NCBI GenBank assembly: GCA_046541015.1 | Contig: JBKHEA010000002.1 | Coordinates: 62,001 to 126,000, forward strand | Source: Liberiplasma sp046541015 | GTDB lineage: Bacteria; Bacillota_I; Bacilli_A; Izemoplasmatales; Izemoplasmataceae | Direction: 5' to 3' | Length of the DNA: 64,000 bases | Shown here: positions 52,535 through 60,166 of the stretch, one piece after another | Layout: each line of letters opens with the position of its first letter | How positions within the stretch are numbered: position 1 is the stretch's first letter | Program-made: the position numbers and the translations under genes | The notes under the pieces: generated by a model | What the model saw: the letters and a program-made list of their open reading frames with translations, nothing else | The model's database searches: none | What the model was told of the DNA's origin: nothing

Positions 52535-54871
52535 GTGATCGCAAAAGTTATCGTTGATGTAAGTCATAGCGCCGTAGATCAAAGCTTTGACTATCTTATA
52601 CCAACGCCATTAGAAAACGCTGTTTCAGTTGGTCAACGTGTTGAAATTCCTTTTGGTCCAAGGGTCATTAGTGGTATTATTATTGACATTAAAGAGTCAA
52701 GCTTAATTAAACACTTAAAACCCATTAAGCGGATTTTAGAATTAGAACCCGTTTACAATCAAGAAATGTTAGATTTAGTCACTGCGCTCAGTAAAAAAAC
52801 CATTACACCGGTGATGCATTATTTTAACGCAGTTTTACCAAATGCGATGAAAATGAATTATCAAAAGTATCTACATGTTCGCGATAAACACACGTTAGAT
52901 GAAGCGTTAAAACCTTATTTTACAAAAGATTTTATCCCTATGACTAAAATCAAAGAAAACGACTATCCATTGATTAAAAAAATGATTGAAGAAAATATCC
53001 TTGAGCCCTTTACTAAAGTAAATCAGCGTCAAGGCGTTTTAACAAAAGAAAGCATTATGTTTATTAAAGATGAAAAGTTAAAAGGCAAAAAACAAGCATT
53101 ATTGCTTAAAACCGTTAAAGCACATAACGTTATCGATAAAACCGAGTTATTAAAAGTGTGTTCTGCATCGAATGCTTCATTAAATGCTCTTTTAGATAAA
53201 GGACTCGTTAAAAAAGTTACTAGTGAAACGTATCGTGAAGTTAAATCATTGTTAGAACTAAAATCTAAAGTGATTACGTTAAATCCTGAACAAGAACACG
53301 CCGTAAAAGTTATCAAAGAAGCTTTCAATACTTCAGAAACTTTTTTACTACACGGCATAACTTCAAGTGGTAAAACTGAAGTTTATATAGAACTTGCAAA
53401 AGAAGTGCTTAAACTAAGAAAAAGTGTGCTAATGCTTGTCCCAGAAATCAGCTTAACCCCATTATTAACGGCACGATTCAAAGCTGTATTTGGTGATTTA
53501 GTCGCGGTATATCATAGTAAGTTATCTATAGGTGAACAGTATGATCAGTGGCGTAAAATAAAACAAGGCGATGCCTTTATTATGATTGGTGCACGAAGTG
53601 CAATCTTTGCGCCAATGAAGTCCATTGGATTAATCATTATTGATGAAGAACATAGTGATTCATACATTCAAAAAGAGACCCCGTTTTATGACGCAAAAGC
53701 CATCGCAAAAATGCGTGCTAAAACCCATCATGCCCCACTCTTATTAGGTTCAGCAACGCCATCCGTTGATAGTTATTATCAAGCGCTTAATAAAGACTAT
53801 ACCTTATTAACCTTAACTCAGCGTGCTTTAGATGCTAAACTACCTAAAGTAGAAATCGTAGATATGAAAAAAGAATTTTTAAGAGGTAATAAATCTATTT
53901 TTTCAAAACAACTACAAGAAGCCATGCAAAAACGTTTAGAAAAAAACGAACAAACCCTCTTACTTATTAATAGAAGAGGTCATGCAAATTTTGTGATTTG
54001 TAGAAGTTGTGGTCAAGCGATTAACTGTGAAAACTGTGATATAACTATGACTTATCATCATCATGATGAGTCATTAAAATGCCATTATTGTAATCATACG
54101 GTAAAGGTACCAACTGTCTGCCCAAACTGTCAAAGTCCTCATATTCGTTTTATGGGTTTAGGCAGTGAACAAGTTGAAGCAGCATTAAAAGCTTTATTTA
54201 AGGATGCAATAGTATACCGTATGGACAAAGATACGACAAGTCAAAAACTAGCTCATGAGAAAATATTAGAATCGTTTGAACACCATGGTGATTTTTTAGT
54301 CGGTACACAAATGATTTCTAAAGGGTTAGATTTTGATCGTGTAACACTAGTAGGCGTATTAAGCGCCGATATGGCTTTACATATCCCAAGTTTTGATGCC
54401 AAAGAAGAAACCTTTAATCTTCTTACCCAAGTTTCTGGAAGAAGTGGTAGAAGAGATGTCTTAGGTGAAGTCATCATTCAGGCCTATGATGCAACGCATC
54501 CTTTACTAAACCATATCAAAGATAATGATTATCATGCCTATATCCATGAAGAGTTAAATTTTAGGGAAAAAGCGATGATGCCACCATTTTTCCATGTAAA
54601 AAAAATTACAATTACCCACGCAAATGGGAATGAATCATACAAAAAAGCAACGCAGATTAAAACCATTCTTAGTAAGGAATTACCACAAACATTTAAAATT
54701 ATTGGACCAGTAAAACCAAAGATTCATAAAATAAATAATCTTTACCGCACACATATCTTAGTTAAATATCATGATGAAACCCCATTACTTGAGCTTTTAA
54801 GCGCTATTAGTCAAAATTATGATTATAAAAACTTTGGGTTGATCATCACCGATGATATGAACTTGATTTAA
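52535..54871 (+). CDS. priA: Primosomal replication helicase PriA
   Basis: A 778-residue 3'-5' helicase restarting stalled replication forks. Parts: N-terminal DNA-binding domain (VIVDVSHSAVDQSFDYLIP), Walker A GITSSGKTEVY, DEEH box IIIDEEHSDSY, GSATPSVDSY, eight zinc-binding Cys in CRSCGQAINCENC and CHYCNHTV...CPNCQS, and the helicase C part with GTQMISKGLDFDRVTLVG. The start is GTG 52535, 7 nt after AAGGAG. Operon with the HAD gene and fmt. Confidence 0.96.
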   Translation: MIAKVIVDVSHSAVDQSFDYLIPTPLENAVSVGQRVEIPFGPRVISGIIIDIKESSLIKHLKPIKRILELEPVYNQEMLDLVTALSKKTITPVMHYFNAVLPNAMKMNYQKYLHVRDKHTLDEALKPYFTKDFIPMTKIKENDYPLIKKMIEENILEPFTKVNQRQGVLTKESIMFIKDEKLKGKKQALLLKTVKAHNVIDKTELLKVCSASNASLNALLDKGLVKKVTSETYREVKSLLELKSKVITLNPEQEHAVKVIKEAFNTSETFLLHGITSSGKTEVYIELAKEVLKLRKSVLMLVPEISLTPLLTARFKAVFGDLVAVYHSKLSIGEQYDQWRKIKQGDAFIMIGARSAIFAPMKSIGLIIIDEEHSDSYIQKETPFYDAKAIAKMRAKTHHAPLLLGSATPSVDSYYQALNKDYTLLTLTQRALDAKLPKVEIVDMKKEFLRGNKSIFSKQLQEAMQKRLEKNEQTLLLINRRGHANFVICRSCGQAINCENCDITMTYHHHDESLKCHYCNHTVKVPTVCPNCQSPHIRFMGLGSEQVEAALKALFKDAIVYRMDKDTTSQKLAHEKILESFEHHGDFLVGTQMISKGLDFDRVTLVGVLSADMALHIPSFDAKEETFNLLTQVSGRSGRRDVLGEVIIQAYDATHPLLNHIKDNDYHAYIHEELNFREKAMMPPFFHVKKITITHANGNESYKKATQIKTILSKELPQTFKIIGPVKPKIHKINNLYRTHILVKYHDETPLLELLSAISQNYDYKNFGLIITDDMNLI

Positions 54872-54882
54872 GGAGGCAAATT

Positions 54883-55815
54883 ATGAATATTGTATTTATG
54901 GGAACCCCAGAATTTAGTGTTCCAATCTTAGAAGCTTTAATCAAACAATATGAAGTAACATTAGTCGTCACGCAACCTGATAAAATCGTTGGAAGAAAAA
55001 AAACGTTGACACATAGTCCTATAAAAAAAGTGGCTTTAGAACATAACATTGAAGTATTTCAACCTAAGTCAATCAAAAAAGACTATGAGCGTGTCTTAGA
55101 AGTTAACCCAGATTTAATTATTACTGCAGCATACGGGCAAATTATACCAGAAGTCTTACTAAATGCCCCAAAACTTAAAGCCATCAACGTGCATGCTTCT
55201 TTACTCCCAAAATATAGGGGTGGTGCCCCAATTCAGCGGGCAATTATGAATCATGAATCCTCTACCGGTGTAACGATTATGTACATGAGTAAAGCGATGG
55301 ATGCAGGGGATATCATCGCTCAAGAAAGTTTGAGCATAAAACCAAAAGAAACAGGAGAAAGTTTATTTAATAAACTATCTATATTAGGCCGTGATTTACT
55401 GATGAAAACACTACCTTCTATCATAAATCAAACCAATCAACGCTTTAAGCAAGATCCAAGCTTAGTAAGCTATGCCCCAATCATTAAACCAAGTGAAGAA
55501 TGGTTAGACTTTAGATTAGATGCAAACGATTTAGAGGCAAAGGTACGCGCTTTTTACAAAGAACCCAATACCTATACAACACTTGATGGGTTAAAATTAA
55601 AAGTTATTAAGGCAGAATCCTTAAAAGAAAACCTTTCTGATGAAGCTGGTGTTATTACAAAAATAGATAAACAAGGAATTAAAATTCAATGTGGTAATGG
55701 CACTTTAGTGGTGACTTACCTACAACTAGAATCTAAAAAAGCCATGACATCTATAGACTTTATGAACGGTTTAGGAAGAAACATGTTAAAAGTAGGGAAA
55801 AAACTCGGTTGTTAA
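54883..55815 (+). CDS. fmt: Methionyl-tRNA formyltransferase
   Basis: A 310-residue enzyme formylating initiator Met-tRNA. VFMGTPEFSVPILEAL at the start, DLIITAAYGQIIP, the formyl-donor and catalytic region INVHASLLPKYRGGAPIQRAI, and MDAGDIIAQE are typical. AAGGAGG precedes the ATG. The priA-fmt order is common in Firmicutes; def is not in this window. Confidence 0.96.
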   Translation: MNIVFMGTPEFSVPILEALIKQYEVTLVVTQPDKIVGRKKTLTHSPIKKVALEHNIEVFQPKSIKKDYERVLEVNPDLIITAAYGQIIPEVLLNAPKLKAINVHASLLPKYRGGAPIQRAIMNHESSTGVTIMYMSKAMDAGDIIAQESLSIKPKETGESLFNKLSILGRDLLMKTLPSIINQTNQRFKQDPSLVSYAPIIKPSEEWLDFRLDANDLEAKVRAFYKEPNTYTTLDGLKLKVIKAESLKENLSDEAGVITKIDKQGIKIQCGNGTLVVTYLQLESKKAMTSIDFMNGLGRNMLKVGKKLGC

Positions 55816-55836
55816 GCCGTTTATTAATTATCGTCA

Positions 55837-55865
55837 TTTAACTTTACTAAAAAAAATGATATAAT
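55837..55865 (+). promoter_or_regulatory. Promoter of the pgpA-HD operon
   Basis: TTTAAC (55837-55842), 17-bp spacer, TATAAT (55860-55865). Confidence 0.6.
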
Positions 55866-55897
55866 AGACTATCAATTTAGACAAAGGAGATTTTATA

Positions 55898-56455
55898 ATG
55901 AAACCACGTGCTTTATATAACCGCGATGAGATGTTAAGAATGAACGTAGAAACTTTAAAAAATCGTGGGGTCACGGTAGCTGATATCGCAGATATCGCCT
56001 ATCAACAACAATCAAAATGGAGTGATGATATATCCATGGTTGATTGTATTGAATCGGTTGAAAAGATTTTATCTTTAAGAGACACATTTCATATTTTACA
56101 GTTAGGCGTTGAAATTGATCGTCTCACAGAAGAAAATTTAATCAAAGAACCTATTAGAGAAATCTTACATACAGATTTAGGCATGTTTGGAATCGATGAA
56201 TTATTTGGCTTAGAAATTGCTGGATTATATGGTACCATTGGTAAAACCAATTTTGGTGACATTGATGTTAATAAGCCCTTAATCGTTGGAAAACTTAATC
56301 ATGATGGTAAAGGCGATCAACCGATGTGCCATACCTTCTTAGATGATATCGTAGGAGCAGTTGCAGCTGCAGCATCGACACGTGTTGCCCAAGTTGTTAA
56401 TGAAGAAGAAGCAAAAAAAGATCCATCATATGAGGCGATCAAACTCGATATTTAG
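55898..56455 (+). CDS. pgpA: Phosphatidylglycerophosphatase A-family protein (YutG-like)
   Basis: A 185-residue protein like Bacillus YutG. The N-terminal part (LKNRGVTVADIADIAYQQQ, MVDCIESVEKILSLRD) and the PgpA domain with LGMFGIDELFGLEIAGLYG, IGKTNFGDIDVNKP and HTFLDDIVGAVAAAAST match. The family removes phosphate from phosphatidylglycerophosphate; the Firmicutes branch lacks the membrane segments of the E. coli enzyme and is less well tested. It is 14 bp upstream of the HD-domain gene. Confidence 0.8.
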   Translation: MKPRALYNRDEMLRMNVETLKNRGVTVADIADIAYQQQSKWSDDISMVDCIESVEKILSLRDTFHILQLGVEIDRLTEENLIKEPIREILHTDLGMFGIDELFGLEIAGLYGTIGKTNFGDIDVNKPLIVGKLNHDGKGDQPMCHTFLDDIVGAVAAAASTRVAQVVNEEEAKKDPSYEAIKLDI

Positions 56456-56469
56456 TAGGATGTGAAACA

Positions 56470-58020
56470 ATGGCTAAGCATGAAAAGAACCTAGACGATT
56501 TTTTTAAAAAAGCCGATAAAGATCCTAAAGAATTAAAGGAATATGTGGAAAAATCAAGTCAAGGGTATGACCCAAATCGTACCACAAAACTTGATAAAAT
56601 TGCCATGTTCTTTAAACACACAGCGGATCGATTAAAAGCCTTTCAAACCCCAAAAGATCAAAAAGATAAAAGTGAATCTACATTTAGAAGACGTTTAAGA
56701 ATCGTTTATAAACGTATTTTTAAACGTGCTGCAGATAAGTTCAACTTTGAGGCTGGTGTCGATATTTTAGATGAAACCAGTGTTTTATACCGAAGAAACA
56801 AAGTCATTAAGAATATATTACTGATTACCAATATTGTGTTTTTAATCTTTACCCTCATTGGCAATCAACAACCTAATTATATCGTCATCTTTGGATTTGG
56901 GATTGTCATGTTTACCATCAATAGAACACTAAAAAGTATTATTAACGAAAAACCAAGAACCCTTCTAAAACAACAAATGGCAATGTATATTGCTAGTGTC
57001 TATATCATTTTAGCCTCATTTGCGGTTTATATTAAGTTGCGTGTTGGTATTGGCGCATCAGTAGATACAGCTGACTTTTCTATCACCCAAGCAGGGTATG
57101 TTTTAATCTACTTTGCGCTTGTGGTTATCGCGTTATATCAAGATGCCAATCTACTTAGAATTTTATTTAAGTGGGTATTGGTATTAATGACTGTAATCCA
57201 TGTCATCATCATGCATCCACTTTACTTAGAAGCGGATTCCTTAGAAGGATTATATAATTATTTGGTTTTTGAAAGTCCTAATGTATTAGTGGATATCATT
57301 TTAAGAACCTTGGTCTTAATCATATTTAATATCGCTTTATATTCAAGTGTCGCAATTGGAGAAATGATGAATGATAAGCGTAAAGAAGAACTCGTCAAAC
57401 GCCGCGATATGGAAACTGACTTTAAAGCCGTAGTTGGTGATGTATTTGATGTTATCAGCGTATTTAATTCACACAGCCTAGTTGAAGATAGCAAGAGTGC
57501 GCATCGTGTCGCTGAAATTGCCTCTAGATTAGGTAATGTCTTAGGACTAAGTCCTAATGTATGTACAGAAATCTTTGAATATTCAAAAATTCATGTTGAT
57601 CGTGTCAAAGATCTATCGATTATAGAATATGAAAATAAAGATGTTTTAAATGAACGCGATTATCAGATTATTAGAGAAAAAACCATTTTAGGTAGTATCA
57701 TTATTAAAAGACTTCAATTAAATCAAAAAAGTGAAGATATTATTCGCGCGCATTTTGAAAAAACTGTTGACCGCAGTTTTACTGAGCGTATGAAAAAAAT
57801 ACAACGCAGCCAGGAAGGTCAAATTATATTACTGGCGGAAATGTATGAAATTTTAAGACAATCAAGAAACTATAAAACGGAGTTAACCCATAAAAGAGCT
57901 ATCGAGTTAATTGAACTAGAGTTCAAAGAATATTTTGAACCATATATCTTAGATCGATTCTTAAAATATGCATCAGAATTTGAAGATTATTATCAACGAT
58001 TTAAGTTAAAAACATTCTAA
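56470..58020 (+). CDS. Membrane protein with a degenerate HD-GYP-like domain
   Basis: A 516-residue protein. Residues 1-110 are charged and cytosolic; six membrane segments span about 112-300; a cytosolic domain follows (about 335-510). That domain follows the HD-GYP plan: SAHRVAEIASRLGNVLGLS, then IFEYSKIHVDRVKDLSI where a catalytic HD would stand, NERDYQIIREKTILGSIIIKRL, AHFEKTVDRS in place of HHE..DGSGYP, and a final ILLAEMYEILRQSRNYKTELTHKRAIELIE. The metal-binding His/Asp set and the GYP are not kept, so it may bind a nucleotide or a partner rather than cleave c-di-GMP. Unknown function. Confidence 0.65.
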   Translation: MAKHEKNLDDFFKKADKDPKELKEYVEKSSQGYDPNRTTKLDKIAMFFKHTADRLKAFQTPKDQKDKSESTFRRRLRIVYKRIFKRAADKFNFEAGVDILDETSVLYRRNKVIKNILLITNIVFLIFTLIGNQQPNYIVIFGFGIVMFTINRTLKSIINEKPRTLLKQQMAMYIASVYIILASFAVYIKLRVGIGASVDTADFSITQAGYVLIYFALVVIALYQDANLLRILFKWVLVLMTVIHVIIMHPLYLEADSLEGLYNYLVFESPNVLVDIILRTLVLIIFNIALYSSVAIGEMMNDKRKEELVKRRDMETDFKAVVGDVFDVISVFNSHSLVEDSKSAHRVAEIASRLGNVLGLSPNVCTEIFEYSKIHVDRVKDLSIIEYENKDVLNERDYQIIREKTILGSIIIKRLQLNQKSEDIIRAHFEKTVDRSFTERMKKIQRSQEGQIILLAEMYEILRQSRNYKTELTHKRAIELIELEFKEYFEPYILDRFLKYASEFEDYYQRFKLKTF

Positions 58021-58042
58021 AAAAACTATACCTAATCCCCCT

Positions 58043-58073
58043 AAAAAAAAGTGTGAAAATTCACACTTTTTTT
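58043..58073 (+). terminator. Intrinsic terminator after the HD-domain gene
   Basis: GTGTGAA / TTCACAC stem, extended by A-run and T-run. Confidence 0.9.
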
Positions 58074-58101
58074 AATCCAATTAGTATACGAACAGAAAGT
58101 T

Positions 58102-58184
58102 TGTAAGCGTTTTTATATTTTTCGGAAAAAGGCTTGATTATTTGAAGAATCGGAGTATAATAAAAAATGTGTTAAGCGTTTTCA
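58102..58184 (+). promoter_or_regulatory. Glutamate-mutase operon promoter flanked by two cre-like sites
   Basis: TTGATT (58134-58139), 16-bp spacer and TATAAT (58156-58161). TGTAAGCGTTTTTA (58102-58115) fits cre at 13 of 14 positions and lies upstream; GTTAAGCGTTTTCA (58171-58184) fits at 12 of 14 and lies just after the predicted start near 58168. The pair suggests catabolite repression of glutamate fermentation. Confidence 0.65.
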
Positions 58185-58199
58185 AAAAAAATATAAAAT

Positions 58200-58345
58200 A
58201 TTTGAGGGTAAGACGATGATTTGCACACTAACGAAAATCAACAATACGTCTTTTTGCCTTGCCGTTTCACCTAGAAACGACACCTGTTTTTTGCACACTA
58301 AAAATTAAAGATAAAAGGATATGAAAAGTATCCTTTTTGTTGTTT
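58200..58345 (+). promoter_or_regulatory. Structured attenuator leader of the glutamate-mutase operon
   Basis: This is the main content of the 355-bp gap before glutamate mutase. First element: stem AAGACG (58210-58215) / CGTCTT (58247-58252) enclosing TGATTT (58217-58222) / AAATCA (58235-58240), with loop GCACACTAACGA. Second: CGTTTC (58263-58268) / GAAACG (58274-58279), loop ACCTA. Third: a weak TTTTT / AAAAA stem presenting GCACACT again. The 12-base direct repeat TTTGCACACTAA occurs at 58220-58231 and 58290-58301. Last: AAAAGGATA (58313-58321) / TATCCTTTT (58329-58337) followed by a T-rich stretch, an intrinsic terminator 38 nt before the first gene. No cobalamin riboswitch box is visible. 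Confidence 0.6.
58216..58308 (+). CDS. Possible 30-codon leader peptide (upstream ORF)
   Basis: An ATG at 58216 with GAGGG at 58204-58208 (7-nt spacing) opens a 30-codon frame ending with TAA at 58306-58308, only 4 nt before the terminator stem. The peptide begins MICTLTKINN and ends CFLHTKN, with three Cys and four Asn and no Glu codon. A ribosome finishing this frame would cover the 5' arm of the terminator. It may be chance; no homologue is known to me. Confidence 0.35.
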   Translation: MICTLTKINNTSFCLAVSPRNDTCFLHTKN

Positions 58346-58375
58346 AAAGAGAAAAATTTGAAAAGGGGTTATCAA

Positions 58376-58780
58376 ATGAAAACTGTGGTTATTGGAGTAA
58401 TTGGGGCAGATGTTCATGCTGTTGGGAATAAGATCATTGAGCATGTTTTAACTGAGCATGGCTATAATGTTGTTAATATAGGGGTTTTAAGTAGTCAAGA
58501 AGATTTTATTAATGCTGCCATTGAAACGAATGCTGAAGCAATTTTAGTTTCATCTTTATATGGTCATGGAGAAATAGATTGTAAGTATATGAGAGAAAAT
58601 TGTGATGAAGCAGGATTATCCCATGTTAAGTTATATGTTGGTGGCAATATCGTTGTAGGGAAACAAGATTTTAAAGAAGTAGAACAGCGATTTAAAAAAA
58701 TGGGCTTTGACCGAGTATACCCACCTGGTACAAATATTGAACATGCGGTTAAAGACTTAAGAGAGGATTTGGGTGAATAA
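58376..58780 (+). CDS. glmS: Glutamate mutase (methylaspartate mutase), subunit S (sigma)
   Basis: A 134-residue B12-binding subunit. GVIGADVHAVGNKI carries the D-x-H-x-x-G motif (Asp12, His14, Gly17) whose His ligates cobalt; SSLYGHGEIDC and VGGNIVVG line the nucleotide-tail site. Size matches the clostridial subunit (137). With subunit E it rearranges (S)-glutamate to (2S,3S)-3-methylaspartate. ATG 58376 follows AAAGGGG; an upstream in-frame TTG overlaps the terminator tail. The symbol glmS is also used for glucosamine-6-phosphate synthase, a different gene. Stop and next start share one base. Confidence 0.94.
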   Translation: MKTVVIGVIGADVHAVGNKIIEHVLTEHGYNVVNIGVLSSQEDFINAAIETNAEAILVSSLYGHGEIDCKYMRENCDEAGLSHVKLYVGGNIVVGKQDFKEVEQRFKKMGFDRVYPPGTNIEHAVKDLREDLGE

Positions 58781-60156
58781 TGAGCGTACACCTTCTTGTT
58801 GATTTTGGATCTACATACACGAAAATTACCGCCGTTGATATCGAACAAGAAAAACTCATAGGCACTTCAAAAGCGATGACAACTGTCAAAACTAATGTCT
58901 TAGATGGGTTCAATTTAGCGCTCGAAAAACTTCATATATCTTATCCTGATATGGGAAGTGTTACGGGTATTTCAGCATGTTCAAGTGCCGCAGGTGGCTT
59001 AAAGATGGCTGCGATTGGTTTAGTTGAAGAATTAACAGTAGAAGCCGCAAAAAGAGCATGTTTAGGTGCAGGTGCCCTAGTTAACTTAGTTTTTTCTCAT
59101 CATCTAAGTCGTAAAGAAATCAAACAATTAAAAAGTGCAGATATTGACATTATCTTACTGGCTGGTGGCACAGATGGTGGCAACAAAGAATGTATTATTC
59201 ATAACGCGAAAAAACTAAAAGATGCAAAACTCAATAAACCAATCATAGTTGCAGGCAATAAAGATGCACAAGATGAAATCGAAGAAATTTTTGAAGATTC
59301 AGAAACAGAATATTATATTGTTGATAATGTTATGCCTAAATTAAAACAACTAAATGTTAAAGAAGCTAAAAGTATTATTAGACAAATATTTATTACAAAA
59401 ATTATCGAAGCAAAAGGCATCAAAAAAGCGGAAGAAAAAACCGGTGAAATTATTATGCCAACGCCCGAATCTGTGTTGCTTGCGGCTGAACTTTTAGCCA
59501 AAGGCTATGAAGATATTGAGGGGTATGGAGAACTCATGGTGATTGATGTTGGTGGCGCAACAACGGATGTTCATACGATAGGAGAAGGTTTTCCTAAACG
59601 AAGTGAAGTTATCTTTAAAGGTTTACAAGAACCTTTTGCCAAACGAACGGTAGAAGGCGATTTAGGCATGCGCTATAGTGCTAATGCTTTATTAAGTTTG
59701 GTCTCACCTTATGAATTTAAACAATATTATGGGTATGATTCTGATATTGAAACGAAAGCTAAAAAACGCCATGACCATGTTGATTATTTACCTGACAGTG
59801 AAGAAGAAAAAGCTTTTGATAACGCCTTAGCAAGGATTTGTTGTGACTATTCAATGAGTCGTCATGTTGGTCATGTTGAAGTTGTTTATACCCCCTTAGG
59901 AAACATGTATTATCAAACCGGTAAAGATTTAACTGATATTAAATATGTCATCGGCACGGGTGGCGTTTTAATTAATAACGAAGATGCAAAAGAAATATTA
60001 AAAGAAGTCAACCATAAAGTCGATAAAAAATTAGAACTAAGACCGGCTGATCCAACGTTCTTAATTGATCGAAAATATATATTATCAGCCATGGGATTAT
60101 TATCTCAAAAATACCCAAGATTAGCGATAAAACTTATGAAAGAACACCTTGTATAG
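58780..60156 (+). CDS. glmL: Glutamate mutase-associated protein GlmL (MutL-type reactivase)
   Basis: A 458-residue actin/HSP70-like ATPase family protein. LLVDFGSTYTKITAVD and VIDVGGATTDVHTI are the two phosphate-binding segments; ILLAGGTDGGNKE and ADIDIILLAGG fit the MutL family coded between the S and E subunits in Clostridium. It probably reactivates the mutase by exchanging damaged cobalamin. Not related to the mismatch-repair MutL. Confidence 0.92.
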   Translation: MSVHLLVDFGSTYTKITAVDIEQEKLIGTSKAMTTVKTNVLDGFNLALEKLHISYPDMGSVTGISACSSAAGGLKMAAIGLVEELTVEAAKRACLGAGALVNLVFSHHLSRKEIKQLKSADIDIILLAGGTDGGNKECIIHNAKKLKDAKLNKPIIVAGNKDAQDEIEEIFEDSETEYYIVDNVMPKLKQLNVKEAKSIIRQIFITKIIEAKGIKKAEEKTGEIIMPTPESVLLAAELLAKGYEDIEGYGELMVIDVGGATTDVHTIGEGFPKRSEVIFKGLQEPFAKRTVEGDLGMRYSANALLSLVSPYEFKQYYGYDSDIETKAKKRHDHVDYLPDSEEEKAFDNALARICCDYSMSRHVGHVEVVYTPLGNMYYQTGKDLTDIKYVIGTGGVLINNEDAKEILKEVNHKVDKKLELRPADPTFLIDRKYILSAMGLLSQKYPRLAIKLMKEHLV

Positions 60157-60166
60157 GAGGCCAAGT

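Noticed and set aside
58168..58375. Cobalamin (AdoCbl) riboswitch or T-box before the B12-dependent mutase
   Set aside because: I looked for the B12 box, the GCCACTG-type core and the T-box GGTGG sequence on both strands and found none; the leader is reported instead as an unclassified attenuator.
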